Shown piece after piece: positions 42,375 through 52,889 of a stretch of DNA of 64,000 nt (its first letter is position 1; each line of letters opens with the position of its first letter). Origin of the DNA: Seminavis robusta (lineage: Eukaryota > Bacillariophyta > Bacillariophyceae > Naviculales > Naviculaceae). The notes beneath the pieces are model-generated. The model had not been told where the DNA came from and did no database searches. It saw only the letters and a list, made by a program, of their open reading frames with translations. Position numbers and translations under genes: made by a program. Location of the stretch: assembly GCA_903772945.1 (NCBI GenBank), contig CAICTM010000056.1, positions 1-64,000 of the forward strand, in the 5' to 3' direction.

Positions 42375-45300
42375 TCAATCGGTAAGCCTACGTCTGCGCT
42401 TGGACGCGGGCTTGCCTTGATCCGCCTTGGATGCCGAGCTTGGCGCTACCGCAGCAGCGGATGCTCCACTGGATTTTCCCTTTGGTAAATGAGGACGAGC
42501 CCTCTTCACCATAAAGCGAAGTCTTGACTGGGTTGTTCTCAACGATCGCAACTCTTCTTCCTTCTCCTGGATCTGCAATTCGATCGAATCCAAGTAGTTC
42601 TCCATATCTTCCAGCTTGCCAACCTCCAACGGTACACTGGCTGCTTCGGCCTCGTCAAAGCTGTCTTCTTCTTCTTTGACCGTTTCATGAGTCACAGACT
42701 CCTCCTCATCAAGTTCGACCCTGCGACTCCGCTTCTTTGCCGCTTTCGAGGCCTTTGCTGCCTCCGGTTCCTTCCTCTTCTTGTTTACTGCGACGCTGCT
42801 GGCTTTGCCTTTGCTCTTTCGGCGGCTCTCAGTGGGGGCAATAATCTCGTTGTCGGAATCGTCGTCGCTACTAGCATCCTGTTTGCCGCCGCCGCCGCCT
42901 TTCCCAGTCCCAAAATCAAAGCCAAGCTTTCGGAGAAGTTGCTTTCGATCTGCTTGCAAAGACCTTTCGCGGCTGTACTTCTTCTGTCGCCACACCCAAT
43001 AGTAGAGGGATCGGTAGGACTCCTTGCTGTAAGTGACTTCTGTCGTGCCGTACTTCTTCTTGAAGGCACAAAGCCTATCATAGTTGCTCATCCACTGGTC
43101 CTGGAATACTTTGGACGCTGCAGCTTGTTCTCCAGTGCCATCGCTACCCTGTGATGACTCCTCGTCCTCCGAGCTGCTGATATCGCTATCAACTTCTCCT
43201 CCTCCCACATCGCCACCATCCGACTTCTTGTCTGCCTTCTTATCCACCTTCTTATCCACTTTCTTATCAGCAGTGGTATCCTTTGCCGCAGTATCCTTTG
43301 CCGTCGTGGTATCCTTTGCTGTGGTGTCCTTTGCTTTGGTAGTGTTCTCGTCGCCACCATCTTTGGTCCATTCAAACCCAATGGAATCCAATATCTTGAT
43401 GCGATTCTTGGGAAGCTCCCCAAGTCGGTAGAGCTTTCTGTGTCTCCAGACCCAATAGTACAAACCTCTGTTCGCAAAGTCACTGTACTTGACTTCCACT
43501 GTGCCATGCTTCTTCTTGTAAGTCTTGAGGTCTTTAAACTGCCTCAACCACTTGTCATCGTAGCCTTTCTTGCGATCAGTAGTGTCATCACCACCTTCAC
43601 TGCCATCGTCAGAGTTATCAGATTCGTCTTCGCCGCTGCTTCCACTGCCCTCTTCCTCTTCTTCTGCGTCCTGGGCTTCATCCGGTGCTTCCTCCTCCTC
43701 CTCGCCGTCTCCTTTCTTTTCATATCTGAACTCCCAATCAAAGCCAATATCATCGAGAAATTCCTTCCGATCACCTGACATTTTGTTGGCCTTCAAGGCT
43801 TGTCGTTGTCGTACCATCCAAAAGTAGAGCGCTTTGCTGTGCTTTGTGCTCACATTCTGATGGCCATGTTTTCGCTGGAAGGCTTTCAAGCTGTTGTAGT
43901 GGTGCATCCATCGTCTCTGGTATTCCGCGGCGTAGGCTATGATGGGTAGCTGGTCGTCCGTTTCCTTGTCTGAGTCTCCGGAAGACTCGTCGTCGGACTG
44001 GACCGCTTCTTGCTTTCTACTCTTTCTTCCCTTCTTTTTGTTGTTGTTGTCGTCGTCGTCCTCGTCGTTCTTCCTTTTGTTGCTCGCGTCCCCCTTCTTT
44101 TTGTTTTTGTTGTTATTGTCGTCCTCGTGGATCTCCCACTCGAACCCTAGATCCTCCAGCAGTTTCTGTCGATCGGGCATCATTGTTCTCTGATGGTAGA
44201 AGCCTCTCTGCCTCCAACACCATCGGTACAAGTTCTTGTACTCTCGGTGGTTGTTGGGAATAGTGGCGGTCCCAAACCGCTTTGAGTAGTCTTTGAGTTC
44301 CCTGTACTTTTTCTTCCACATCTGCTGGTAGATGGGAGCCAAGGACTTTGGGGCGTTTGGAGGGGCTTTGAGCGGTGGGTCCTTGTCCTTCTTTTTGATT
44401 ACTTCGCTGCTGTCTTCGGAATTATTGCCATCTGCACTCTCGTCGATCTTTTCGTCGGCGGCAACGTCATTCGATCCTCGTGTTGTTGGCTTCTCGGGAG
44501 GTGGCGGCATCCTATCCCAAATGAAGTCGATCTGATCCAAGAGCTCGATCCTGTCGTCTGAAAGAGTACCTTCCCATCGAAGCCGACGTTGACGAGAGCT
44601 CCATTGCTGCAAACTGGAATGCTCTTCATTTCTTGAAACCATGGTAGTTCCATATTTTTCTTTGTACTCTTTGAGTTCCTCGTACTTTTCCAACCACATC
44701 TTCTGGTGACGTGGGGCCACCTTCTTCGATGAAATGAGAGTGTCCACCGCGTTGTTCACGAGTGCACGATCCTTGTTGCCAGCGCTGGCGTGTTTCTTTT
44801 CATCTGAAACATCGTCGTCGCCTTCTGGCTCGCTTGTCTTCGCGACTAGGTTTGGTCGAGTCTCCCAGTTGAAGCTGAGCCCGTCCAGAAGTTCTTTTCG
44901 ATCCTTGTCCAAATCACCATCTTGAAGCTTTCGTCGTTGCTTCAACACCCACTGATACAAGCGTCGATTATCCGATTCTCGAATTTCTTCAGCGCCATTC
45001 TGCTTGAGCTCCCCGTGCATTGTCATCCATCGATTGTGCTCTTTTGCACTCACTTTCTTTTGAGAAGACGACAGGTCTGTGGACTTGTCGGGAGCACCTC
45101 CGTCGTCACTGTCGTCGTCAGAACCATCGACATTTTTGCTACTTTGCTTTTGCGCTGCGGCTCCTTCCGTTCGTGGACGGACGTTCCTGCTCGCTTTTTC
45201 TTGGCCGATGTTGTCAGCATTTGTTGGTCTCTTCTTTTGAGTCGTTGCTGCTTTCGAGCCACTCGCCGCAGCCGCTCCCGAGCTTGCTACTACCAGGTCG

Positions 45301-48260
45301 ATTTGATCCCCATGTTGCAATCCAAGCGACTCGACTGATTGGGACGGAAGGAGTGGACCGGGTCCACCAGAAACGTAGAACTGGACATCACCCTTCCCTT
45401 TGACTCCGTACTTGGCGTATGGCAAATTGTCGAAGATCGCTCCCATCCGCGTACTGGGATTGACTTTGAAAATAGTTCGGGTGTCCTCCTTTCCTTTTTT
45501 GCAAACGGAAATGGACAATGTTGGACTTTTCCCTTTCGCGTCATCCCTCTTGCCACCAGAAGTTTCTTTATGTTGACGAGGAGCAGCTGGTTTCTTGTAC
45601 AGGGACTTGGATGAAGTCACGACAAGGTCGATCTGATCTCCATCGCTTAGCCCCAACGAAGCTGGCGTATCGGTTGGCTGGATTGGGTTCTTTCGCCGCC
45701 GCCCCGCCACGAAGAACTGAGCATCGTCTTTCAGAATTCCATACTTGTGAAAGGGGATGTTTTCAATAACTTTGGACAGGCTTGTGTTGGGCAATAGATT
45801 GAACCAAACTTTTTCGCCACCGTCAACGCACACACATATTCCCATGAAGGTGCTCTTGACAATCGTTGCAGGTGTTGTGCCCTTGCTGGACTTTTTGCTC
45901 ACAGCAGGCTTCGGTGCCGTCCAGGAAAATCCCAAGTCTTCGAGTAATTTCTTTCGATCGGGAAAAAGCTCCTTGTCTTGATACTGTTTGCGTTGCAAGG
46001 CAACCCAACGGCGAAGCGCTTGATTGGTCTTGACTTCGTCGTTCTCTGGGACTTCCGTAGTACCGGACTTCTCATGGAATGATTGGAGACGTTGGTACAT
46101 GCGCATCCACCGTGCATCAGTGGTTTTGTTTTGAGAAGAATCCTGCAAGCCCTCCGATGACGACTTCGTCGGCTGGGTTGAAGTTGTTGATAAAGGTTTT
46201 TCTGTCGACGCTGCTGCTGCGGAGGCTGGAGGAGGAAATGCTGCTGCAGGTTTCGACGATGTCGAGGACACAACTTTGGCAGCATCTGCCGCAGTTTTCG
46301 ACTCTGCCGAAGTTGTTGTCGCTGGTTTAGGAGTGGGCTCAACTTCTTTCGCAGCAGCTGTGGATGCTTGCGTTGCCACGCCAGCTGTGGAAGAGGTTGT
46401 GTCGGAAGAATCCTTCTTTGGCTGAGGGTTGTTGGTTTTCAGCCCAGTGGACTGAATCGCCGAGCTTGAATCTTTGTCTTTCACAGCTTCCATCGATTTG
46501 TGATCGATGTCCGTGCTGGTTGATGCTTTTGCAATATTCAAGTTTTGCTTACTTTCCTCTTGCCCCTTGCTTTCAGGTTTGGCAACGTCCGATTTTTGCC
46601 CAGCATCATTAACCGTATCCTTGGGAGTCGACTTTTCCACACCGACGCTTTGTACAGGATCCTTCGAATCCTTGCTTGTTGCTGTTGCCCCATCCGACGT
46701 TCGATTAGGATTATCCTTTTCCGTGGTTGTTGTTTTTTCCGCTTTCGCATCATCCTTCTCCTTTGCTGCTGTTGCTGCTGCTGCTGCCTTTTTTACTTCA
46801 TTCGATGTTTTTTCCACAACTTTCTGATCCTTGAGTGCTGTTGCTGCATTTTCCAAATTCAGTGCCTTGTCTGTATCTGTTTTGTGCTTGGTCGCAGTTG
46901 CTTTTCCTGCAACCAACTTGGCAGGCTCCTTTTCCTTCGTGGAGGATGCTGCAACATCCAGTTTCGGCCCATTGCCCTCGTTTGGCGTCGTTGGAACGTT
47001 GTCTACATTCATTTTTTTGACAGCGCCGTTGGTTTTTGCAACTTCAGCTTTGTGGTTGGTCTCCTTGGATTTATCAACTTGAGCTGCTTCGCCAACTTTG
47101 ATAGACCCACCTGATGCCATCGCCACAGAGGAAGAAGGCGCAGGAGTTGTGACTGTCTCAGCAGGCCCCTTATTCGATGCGGGCAAGTTGCTTGGAGGTG
47201 CGTTATCCTTGGTGACTGCCTCAACGCTTTTCTTGTTGGATGTTGGTGGTACGTTACCGGAAGGTGTCCCAACTTTTTTCGGTGGTGTCGCGTCCTTCGG
47301 CTTTCCTGCCGGTTGTCCCGTGCCTTTCCCAGATTTTTCAGCTTCTTTGTTCATTTTCTTGGGCACAGCTGTAGGTTGATCACTACTTGGAATGGAAGCT
47401 TGCAGCTTGGCTTTTTCTGGGGCTTTCTCCGTGCCTGAACTGGTTGGACCTTTTGCACTGGACGAGGATGGACTTGAAACCTTACTCTCTTTTTTCCCCA
47501 CAGCTTCAGAGGGTTTCTTTTGCCCCGCAGTTTCAGAGGGTTTAATTGCACTTGTCTTACTGGATGTTTTCCCATCAACGACATCTTTTTTCACGTCTCC
47601 CTCCTTCGCAGCAGTAGCCGCCTTGGGCTCTGTGCCATTCTGCTTCGTGGCTGTTGCAGTGTTATTAGCCCCATTCACAGACTGATTTTTGTCAGTTGCC
47701 ACCAAAGAAGACGCAGGTTGAGTTCCTGAAGCTGAAGGAGGCGGTTGTGATCCCTTTTCGGAAACTTGAAGACTTTTCTTTTTCCCCTGGTCCTTTGCTG
47801 TTGGCTCTGTGGCTGGGACAGCACTGTCCTTGGCAGGCACCACTGCATCAGATTTCTTGGCACCAACATCTTTGACTTGAGCCTTTGCAGGTTCAGGAGA
47901 AACTGAAGATTTCTTTGCATCCACAGCAACAGGTTTGCTGGTTTTAGGACTCGAAACGGCAACTCCCGATGGCTTCAGTGGAGGTTTAACAGAGCCTCCA
48001 GATTCTGATGGCTTCTTAGCATCAATTTTTGCAGTCTCTGAGGCCTTTCTCGTGCCAAGGTTTGCCCCTTTGGGGAGATTTCCTTTTTCAGTCGCTTGCA
48101 AAGTGTGGGTATCGGGCTTCTGATCACTCTTGATCGTTTTTTTCTCGCTCTTGACCTTATCATCGGATCCTTTTGCGGAAACCTCTGGAGAGCTGCCTGG
48201 AGCTGCAGCCTTGCTGGGAGCTGCAGCTTTCTTTGACTGGCCCTCTGTTGGTTGCGCCAT
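42375..48260 (-). CDS. Giant helicase-associated-domain repeat protein with two SUMO-like domains
   Basis: Single 5.9-kb exon, 1961 residues. Residues 1-715 are low-complexity Lys/Ala/Ser/Thr/Pro, probably disordered. An HA domain (~720-785: RWMRMYQRLQSFHEKSGTTEV...RKKLLEDLGFSW) comes first. Two beta-grasp domains follow at ~805-883 (ICVCVDGGEKVWFNL...GLSDGDQIDLVV) and ~913-990 (ISVCKKGKEDTRTIF...GLQHGDQIDLVV), of Rad60/SUMO-like type. Six more HA domains start near 1073, 1183, 1305, 1445, 1567 and 1717, each with W(6-8)Y..L..[FY]..[KR][FHY]G, then Y.W..RQR, then DR..LL..[IL]GF.W. Acidic or basic linkers separate them. A coiled coil lies at ~1877-1917, and the chain ends in a basic KRRRRLTD signal. 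HA domains are thought to bind nucleic acid. A nuclear scaffold or chromatin role is inferred. Confidence 0.88.
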   Translation of the reverse strand: MAQPTEGQSKKAAAPSKAAAPGSSPEVSAKGSDDKVKSEKKTIKSDQKPDTHTLQATEKGNLPKGANLGTRKASETAKIDAKKPSESGGSVKPPLKPSGVAVSSPKTSKPVAVDAKKSSVSPEPAKAQVKDVGAKKSDAVVPAKDSAVPATEPTAKDQGKKKSLQVSEKGSQPPPSASGTQPASSLVATDKNQSVNGANNTATATKQNGTEPKAATAAKEGDVKKDVVDGKTSSKTSAIKPSETAGQKKPSEAVGKKESKVSSPSSSSAKGPTSSGTEKAPEKAKLQASIPSSDQPTAVPKKMNKEAEKSGKGTGQPAGKPKDATPPKKVGTPSGNVPPTSNKKSVEAVTKDNAPPSNLPASNKGPAETVTTPAPSSSVAMASGGSIKVGEAAQVDKSKETNHKAEVAKTNGAVKKMNVDNVPTTPNEGNGPKLDVAASSTKEKEPAKLVAGKATATKHKTDTDKALNLENAATALKDQKVVEKTSNEVKKAAAAATAAKEKDDAKAEKTTTTEKDNPNRTSDGATATSKDSKDPVQSVGVEKSTPKDTVNDAGQKSDVAKPESKGQEESKQNLNIAKASTSTDIDHKSMEAVKDKDSSSAIQSTGLKTNNPQPKKDSSDTTSSTAGVATQASTAAAKEVEPTPKPATTTSAESKTAADAAKVVSSTSSKPAAAFPPPASAAAASTEKPLSTTSTQPTKSSSEGLQDSSQNKTTDARWMRMYQRLQSFHEKSGTTEVPENDEVKTNQALRRWVALQRKQYQDKELFPDRKKLLEDLGFSWTAPKPAVSKKSSKGTTPATIVKSTFMGICVCVDGGEKVWFNLLPNTSLSKVIENIPFHKYGILKDDAQFFVAGRRRKNPIQPTDTPASLGLSDGDQIDLVVTSSKSLYKKPAAPRQHKETSGGKRDDAKGKSPTLSISVCKKGKEDTRTIFKVNPSTRMGAIFDNLPYAKYGVKGKGDVQFYVSGGPGPLLPSQSVESLGLQHGDQIDLVVASSGAAAASGSKAATTQKKRPTNADNIGQEKASRNVRPRTEGAAAQKQSSKNVDGSDDDSDDGGAPDKSTDLSSSQKKVSAKEHNRWMTMHGELKQNGAEEIRESDNRRLYQWVLKQRRKLQDGDLDKDRKELLDGLSFNWETRPNLVAKTSEPEGDDDVSDEKKHASAGNKDRALVNNAVDTLISSKKVAPRHQKMWLEKYEELKEYKEKYGTTMVSRNEEHSSLQQWSSRQRRLRWEGTLSDDRIELLDQIDFIWDRMPPPPEKPTTRGSNDVAADEKIDESADGNNSEDSSEVIKKKDKDPPLKAPPNAPKSLAPIYQQMWKKKYRELKDYSKRFGTATIPNNHREYKNLYRWCWRQRGFYHQRTMMPDRQKLLEDLGFEWEIHEDDNNNKNKKKGDASNKRKNDEDDDDNNNKKKGRKSRKQEAVQSDDESSGDSDKETDDQLPIIAYAAEYQRRWMHHYNSLKAFQRKHGHQNVSTKHSKALYFWMVRQRQALKANKMSGDRKEFLDDIGFDWEFRYEKKGDGEEEEEAPDEAQDAEEEEEGSGSSGEDESDNSDDGSEGGDDTTDRKKGYDDKWLRQFKDLKTYKKKHGTVEVKYSDFANRGLYYWVWRHRKLYRLGELPKNRIKILDSIGFEWTKDGGDENTTKAKDTTAKDTTTAKDTAAKDTTADKKVDKKVDKKADKKSDGGDVGGGEVDSDISSSEDEESSQGSDGTGEQAAASKVFQDQWMSNYDRLCAFKKKYGTTEVTYSKESYRSLYYWVWRQKKYSRERSLQADRKQLLRKLGFDFGTGKGGGGGKQDASSDDDSDNEIIAPTESRRKSKGKASSVAVNKKRKEPEAAKASKAAKKRSRRVELDEEESVTHETVKEEEDSFDEAEAASVPLEVGKLEDMENYLDSIELQIQEKEEELRSLRTTQSRLRFMVKRARPHLPKGKSSGASAAAVAPSSASKADQGKPASKRRRRLTD

Positions 48261-50765
48261 GGTTTGTTGTATGATATTGCAGTTGTGACAGTCCTCGCTT
48301 CAACGATCTGATCCTTCAAGAAACTTGAGAGATCGCTTTTGCTACTCGGTAACGGCAACGAACGGGTGGTGAGACCATTTCACTCCAGCACTCCTAATGC
48401 ATCGATAAAGTAAATAGGTTTAATCTAATAGTAGCTTCTTCCCTCTGAGGAGTGTAGCCGGGCCAGCTGGCCGCCACCACGAAAGATCTCGCTTCCCCGT
48501 GCAGCCTCTTTCGTGGGCCCACCACCGGTAAAGCCAGACACCGTACAGTACCGGCAGTGTGGCACCTCGGCCAGCTGCATTGCGCTCGCATGGAACGGGA
48601 AGATAGTGTAGGTGTTTGGTACCGGTAGCTCGTGTTGGCGTCAAGCAATACGTTTTGCACCCATCCAATTAGCTACGGCTTTTAAAAGACTGTCCAGGCC
48701 AGGCGCAGCTAGCTTTGACATTGAAAGATGCCGCCATATACATTGGATTCTGTGGTTAGCAACAAACTAACTTGGGATCCAGCCAACCAATCACATGCTA
48801 GAAATTGAGATGAGAATTGCATGCACCATACGAAACTTCTAATGGGTAGCGAGTGCAAGTTGTTGGAGCGAGCTACCGGTAATAAAAAATCTGTCAAGGG
48901 ACCATCCATTGGGGGGCGCCCGTGCCAGTTTCCTTGCTTGAAGCGGCATGCAGCTAACTACGGGCGGCACAAGCAAGACAACAGGTGAAACAGAGCCTCC
49001 ATTGTTACGCTGCCGTCGAGAACTTGAGTAGCTGCAGGTAATATTTGAATCATGAATCAGATGCATCTCCTGAGGCCACAAAATTTTGTCGTGTTGAGCT
49101 ACAACCATGCGGATGAATCATGTCACCAGCTAGCCCACTCGCAAAGCAAAGCAAACAGAACATTGCTTGACTTACCTACGGTATGATGCACCTCCAGGCA
49201 AGTCCACGGTCGCCAGTGAAGGGATCCAAGTGTTGGTGTTGGTGTTGGTGTTGGGAACGTCACAGGGCCTCTGCTTCATTCTTGTGCAGGAGAGAGGTTG
49301 CTGAGAGCCCAAGATAGAGCACAAGACCTTAAAAGGCTGGTCAGTTGATTTTCTTCTCAATCGGTATCGTAGCAGCCAATCGCAGCAAACGCACCGTGAT
49401 ATGATATTCCTTGCACTATCCCTTGGAAAACACTCGTAGACCTCCAATTCCAACTTCCCTTTTGTTTCAAGGGCTCAGCCCTTGAAACCATGGTGAAAGG
49501 CTAGTAAATATGCTTGTTTCACAGAAAATCCATTGAAACCGAGAAGAATGTGGAGGTAGGGAGGTGGACTTTGAGCCCGTGGCCATTCGTCGGCTGCATG
49601 CAACAATGCAATCAACGACAGCAGCATGGACCGAACTCATCCGACCAACCCAAGACCACCGCAGCGCTGCAGACCAAAGCCATGAGAGTTGGATGGGAGT
49701 GTCAAAGAAATGCCTGACCTTACCGCCGCCAACAACGCTGAAACTGGAAAATACGGCTGGAGGCATACCGGTGCTTCCAGCGTGAAAGAGGTGCGAAAGG
49801 CTGCCGCCACTGAGCTTGACTGCCCATGGACACGATCGAGGAAGCCCTGAGATGGATGAGTGCCGGTGCATTCTATCATGCTGCACTTCCACGGAGCTGC
49901 AATTCCATGGGAGCTCATCAAGCCATCAGGATGTCATCCGATTTCGAAACCTTCACTAAACTGACGTGATGCTTGCATACATGATGTATTTTTGGAATTC
50001 ACAGAGTGCGTTTCGGCACTTCAAGCTTGCACCAGCGTACCAGCGTACCAGCCGGACAAGCTCTTGTGTTTTTGTTATTACTCGGACAAATCTGTGAAAA
50101 GGCTTCTCCTTTTTCGTCATCATCGCTCAAGTTACAGTTCTGGGAGAACTTCTACTTCGGTAGCAAGTGGGATATCATTGCGTCATCACGCTCATTGCGA
50201 CTTAGCACCAGCAGTCTTTTTGCGGACAGTTCTCCTGATGCTGGGATGATTGAGCTATGATTGCGTCATCATGCTCCAAATTGCGACTTGGGAGCCGAAG
50301 CTTTCTGTGTTCTTTTGGCGGCACTTCAACTTATGTTGTGCTTTGCATGCGTCGAAAGCTTCGAACTCGGCCGAAAACACGAGCGCAACTCAACACGTAG
50401 GCACACCTTCAGCTGACACTTAACAAGCCTGTTTCCGATGCAGTCCAGCAGCTGATTCTCAGCCAATCAGAACACTGGAATCAGTGCACAGCTGGCAGTT
50501 TCGTCAGCGAGAGGTCGACGAAAGAACAGAAGGTGCAAGCCAAAGGTCGATTTTCAAAGGTGGCTGTGGGCTGTGGTGCCACATCATTGCAGCATCTACC
50601 TCGGCGCTTGACAGCTTATTTTCGGCGCCGCTCTTCGATTTTGCGCTCCTTCATCAAAGCAAACTTCTTCCAATCTCACTTTTCTGTCTTCAGGAACCTC
50701 TCAACCCGTCTCCTCAATTAATTGTATCTTTTTCTGAACGAAAACAATCAAGTCCAAGCAAGACG
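48261..50765. other. Long intergenic region
   Basis: 2.5 kb. Frames at 49467-49892 and others overlap on both strands and lack motifs. A perfect 12-bp hairpin lies at 49464-49488. A GGTGTTGGTGTTGGTGTTGG run lies near 49232-49252. The last ~280 bp form an open leader in phase with the next gene but without a Met context that convinces; I treat it as 5' UTR. Confidence 0.45.
49464..49488. repeat. Perfect 12-bp hairpin with 1-nt loop
   Basis: GTTTCAAGGGCT (49464-49475) is followed by one C and then its exact reverse complement AGCCCTTGAAAC (49477-49488). As RNA it would be a tight stem; as DNA, a cruciform. No T-run follows, so it is not a simple terminator. Confidence 0.7.
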
Positions 50766-51179
50766 ATGAGCTCCTCCAGTATCAAAAGTCAAGAAATGCG
50801 TCGTGTTGTGAGCGCTCCCGAGTTGCGAGACCTTGAAAAGCAACGACAACCCAAGCGTCTCTCGTTTGGCACCATTGAAGTCCGATCGTACGAGGTGGTG
50901 CGGGGACACCCCGAGATTGAAATGGCACACCCACTCAGTTTGGGTTGGGAATGTGTCCAGAAACCCAAGGTTCTCTCGGTGGATGACTACGAAACGACGC
51001 GACCACCCCGTGTCACCAGTGCCAATCAGTTGCGCACCAATGTGGAAGAACGATCCAAGATCCTCAAGAAATCCCAACGTCGCAGCGGTAGCAAGCGTCG
51101 CAACAGTCTCTCTTCCTTGATTGTCAAGTGCAACCTCTTTCCCATGCGCTCTCTCCTGACTGTTGGTGGCACCAACTAA
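50766..51179 (+). CDS. Short basic protein of the diatom 'SFGTIEVRxYE...GWE' family
   Basis: Intronless, 137 residues from an ATG preceded by AAGACG. The centre reads KRLSFGTIEVRSYEVVRGHPEIEMAHPLSLGWE (residues ~34-66; written here in parts: KRLSFGTIEVRSYE, VRGHPEIEMAHP, LSLGWE). I know this pattern as a widespread, uncharacterised stramenopile motif, usually '[VL]xFxxVxVRxYExxxGDNPxxxxGPPLxLGW'; here HPEIEMAHP replaces the GDNP part. KRLSF resembles an RVxF-type PP1-docking site. RRVVSAP at the N-terminus fits R-x-x-S-x-P (14-3-3/AGC kinase). The C-terminal part is Lys/Arg/Ser-rich (RRSGSKRRNSLSS). Function unknown; a phosphoregulated adaptor is a guess. Confidence 0.8.
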   Translation: MSSSSIKSQEMRRVVSAPELRDLEKQRQPKRLSFGTIEVRSYEVVRGHPEIEMAHPLSLGWECVQKPKVLSVDDYETTRPPRVTSANQLRTNVEERSKILKKSQRRSGSKRRNSLSSLIVKCNLFPMRSLLTVGGTN

Positions 51180-52889
51180 AATTTGCAGTGCATCTATCTG
51201 CCCTCCTCCTACCAAGTCCCAAAATTTTTATCCCTGAACAAACCTACACATTACATTCCAATTTTAGATCTCTCTCCCTCCTCTCCAATCTCCTGAACAA
51301 ATCTTGACTGTGAAACTGAACATAATACTATACATACATACTGTAAAACACTGTAAATACCTCTTGACTCTCAAACTATCTTTTATGAAAAAGAAGTACA
51401 TGTAGCATACGCATTTCGAAGACAGTTTGTTCAAAAAGTCAGTGTTGAACGCGAATATTACTTCACGAATCCTGGTTGCGAAGCAGACAATAATGTATAA
51501 TGTATGGGTCTAGAAGAGAGCCTCACAGGTGCTGGGGTATCAAGCAGCCAAGACAGTGAATCCCAAGGAGACAACAACTACGTATGCCACACGGTGCAGC
51601 GAGACTGAATGCCGGGTTTTCTCGAGTTTTCATACTTCGAGATTCGATTCGTGATGTTGGCTCAAGTCAATACCGGTAGGGTGTATGGGCCAGGATTGCT
51701 TTGCTGTGAACTTTGGAAGGTGACATTTTGGGCTGATGGCGGCACCCAACTGTGGCTATACATTAGCGCGTACAGTACCTCTTGTTCGAACTGGACCCTC
51801 CGTTTACACCACTCTCCCTTCCACGGCAATTCAAGCTAGGGCAAAAATGGTGACTTCTAGCCATGAACATCCAGCCAATGATATCAATGCTCTCTTCTGG
51901 CTGCCTTCGTACCGGTATCTTTTGTGTGAACCGTCAACCTCTCGACAGCGCACTCGAGGATCTACTTGATAGCCCACAAAACACTGAGAAAGGCTATATA
52001 AGTTGCCTGTCCAATCATGCAATGGACAGCCGTAAGTCCTACTAGCCCATTATTGCAAAACCTCTAATCGACTCCCCCTTACCGATAGCCGCAGCAGCAG
52101 CAGCACAACTGTCCTCATTCTCACGAGCACATTGCAATGCGTCCAAGTCCACGCATCCCAAGGATAGCTAGTGTTTCATTGTATCCAAAAGCCCATTTCA
52201 AGCAACACATCTCCAGTGCCCGCCAGCCAGCTTCAGCACATGTGTGGTGGGACAGCCATTTTCCTGTGCTCATTCAATTCAGGATATAGTCTCCCTGCGC
52301 ACGCACACAGCACTTTTTTCTCCATCCCACGGACCTGGCCTGCCATTTTCAGGGGCACTTTCAGCATCCTCATCTTCCTTTTGAAGACGCGTTGGCTATG
52401 AAGAGCATCATCGGTATAATAGGGTACGTACTACTTTAGTAGATAGATGGAGAGCTGATTACGTGACGTTGTGTTGGTGTTGGATCTTTCTGCTTTGTTG
52501 CGGGATTGCAGTGGCATTAAATAGGTCGCGCGTTGAAGACTGCGTTAGAGGATGCCTGGAAATATGACCGTCGATTAAATCTTTCTTGCGCCCTTGAGTA
52601 CTCTTGGACACTTTGCGGGTTTTTTCGGCACCGACTTCGACTTCGACTTCACCTCGGAGTGGAAATTGTTGTCTCTTCTCGTCTTGGTGAGACGTGAGAT
52701 TGTTATAGGGCAGCCGTACAAGTTAGTCTATCGTCATCCCACAAGCTTGCTTTGACCTGCTGGTAGAGTACGGTAGAATCGAGCCCCAACACCTCTTTGG
52801 ATCAGGTCAGGTGCTGAGTAGAAAGCTGTGAGAACAAACCTCGCAATCTGCCAAGCTGCTCTCCAGAAGAGCATTCATCAGCTGCCGCC
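51180..52889. other. Intergenic
   Basis: 1.7 kb without a supported gene; small frames near 51609-52045 have no motif. It contains the 3' UTR of the preceding gene and the promoter of the LRR gene. Confidence 0.5.

Noticed and set aside
49467-49892. 141-codon minus-strand frame
   Set aside because: Opposite two other open frames, no motif; its 3' end runs into the 49464-49488 hairpin.
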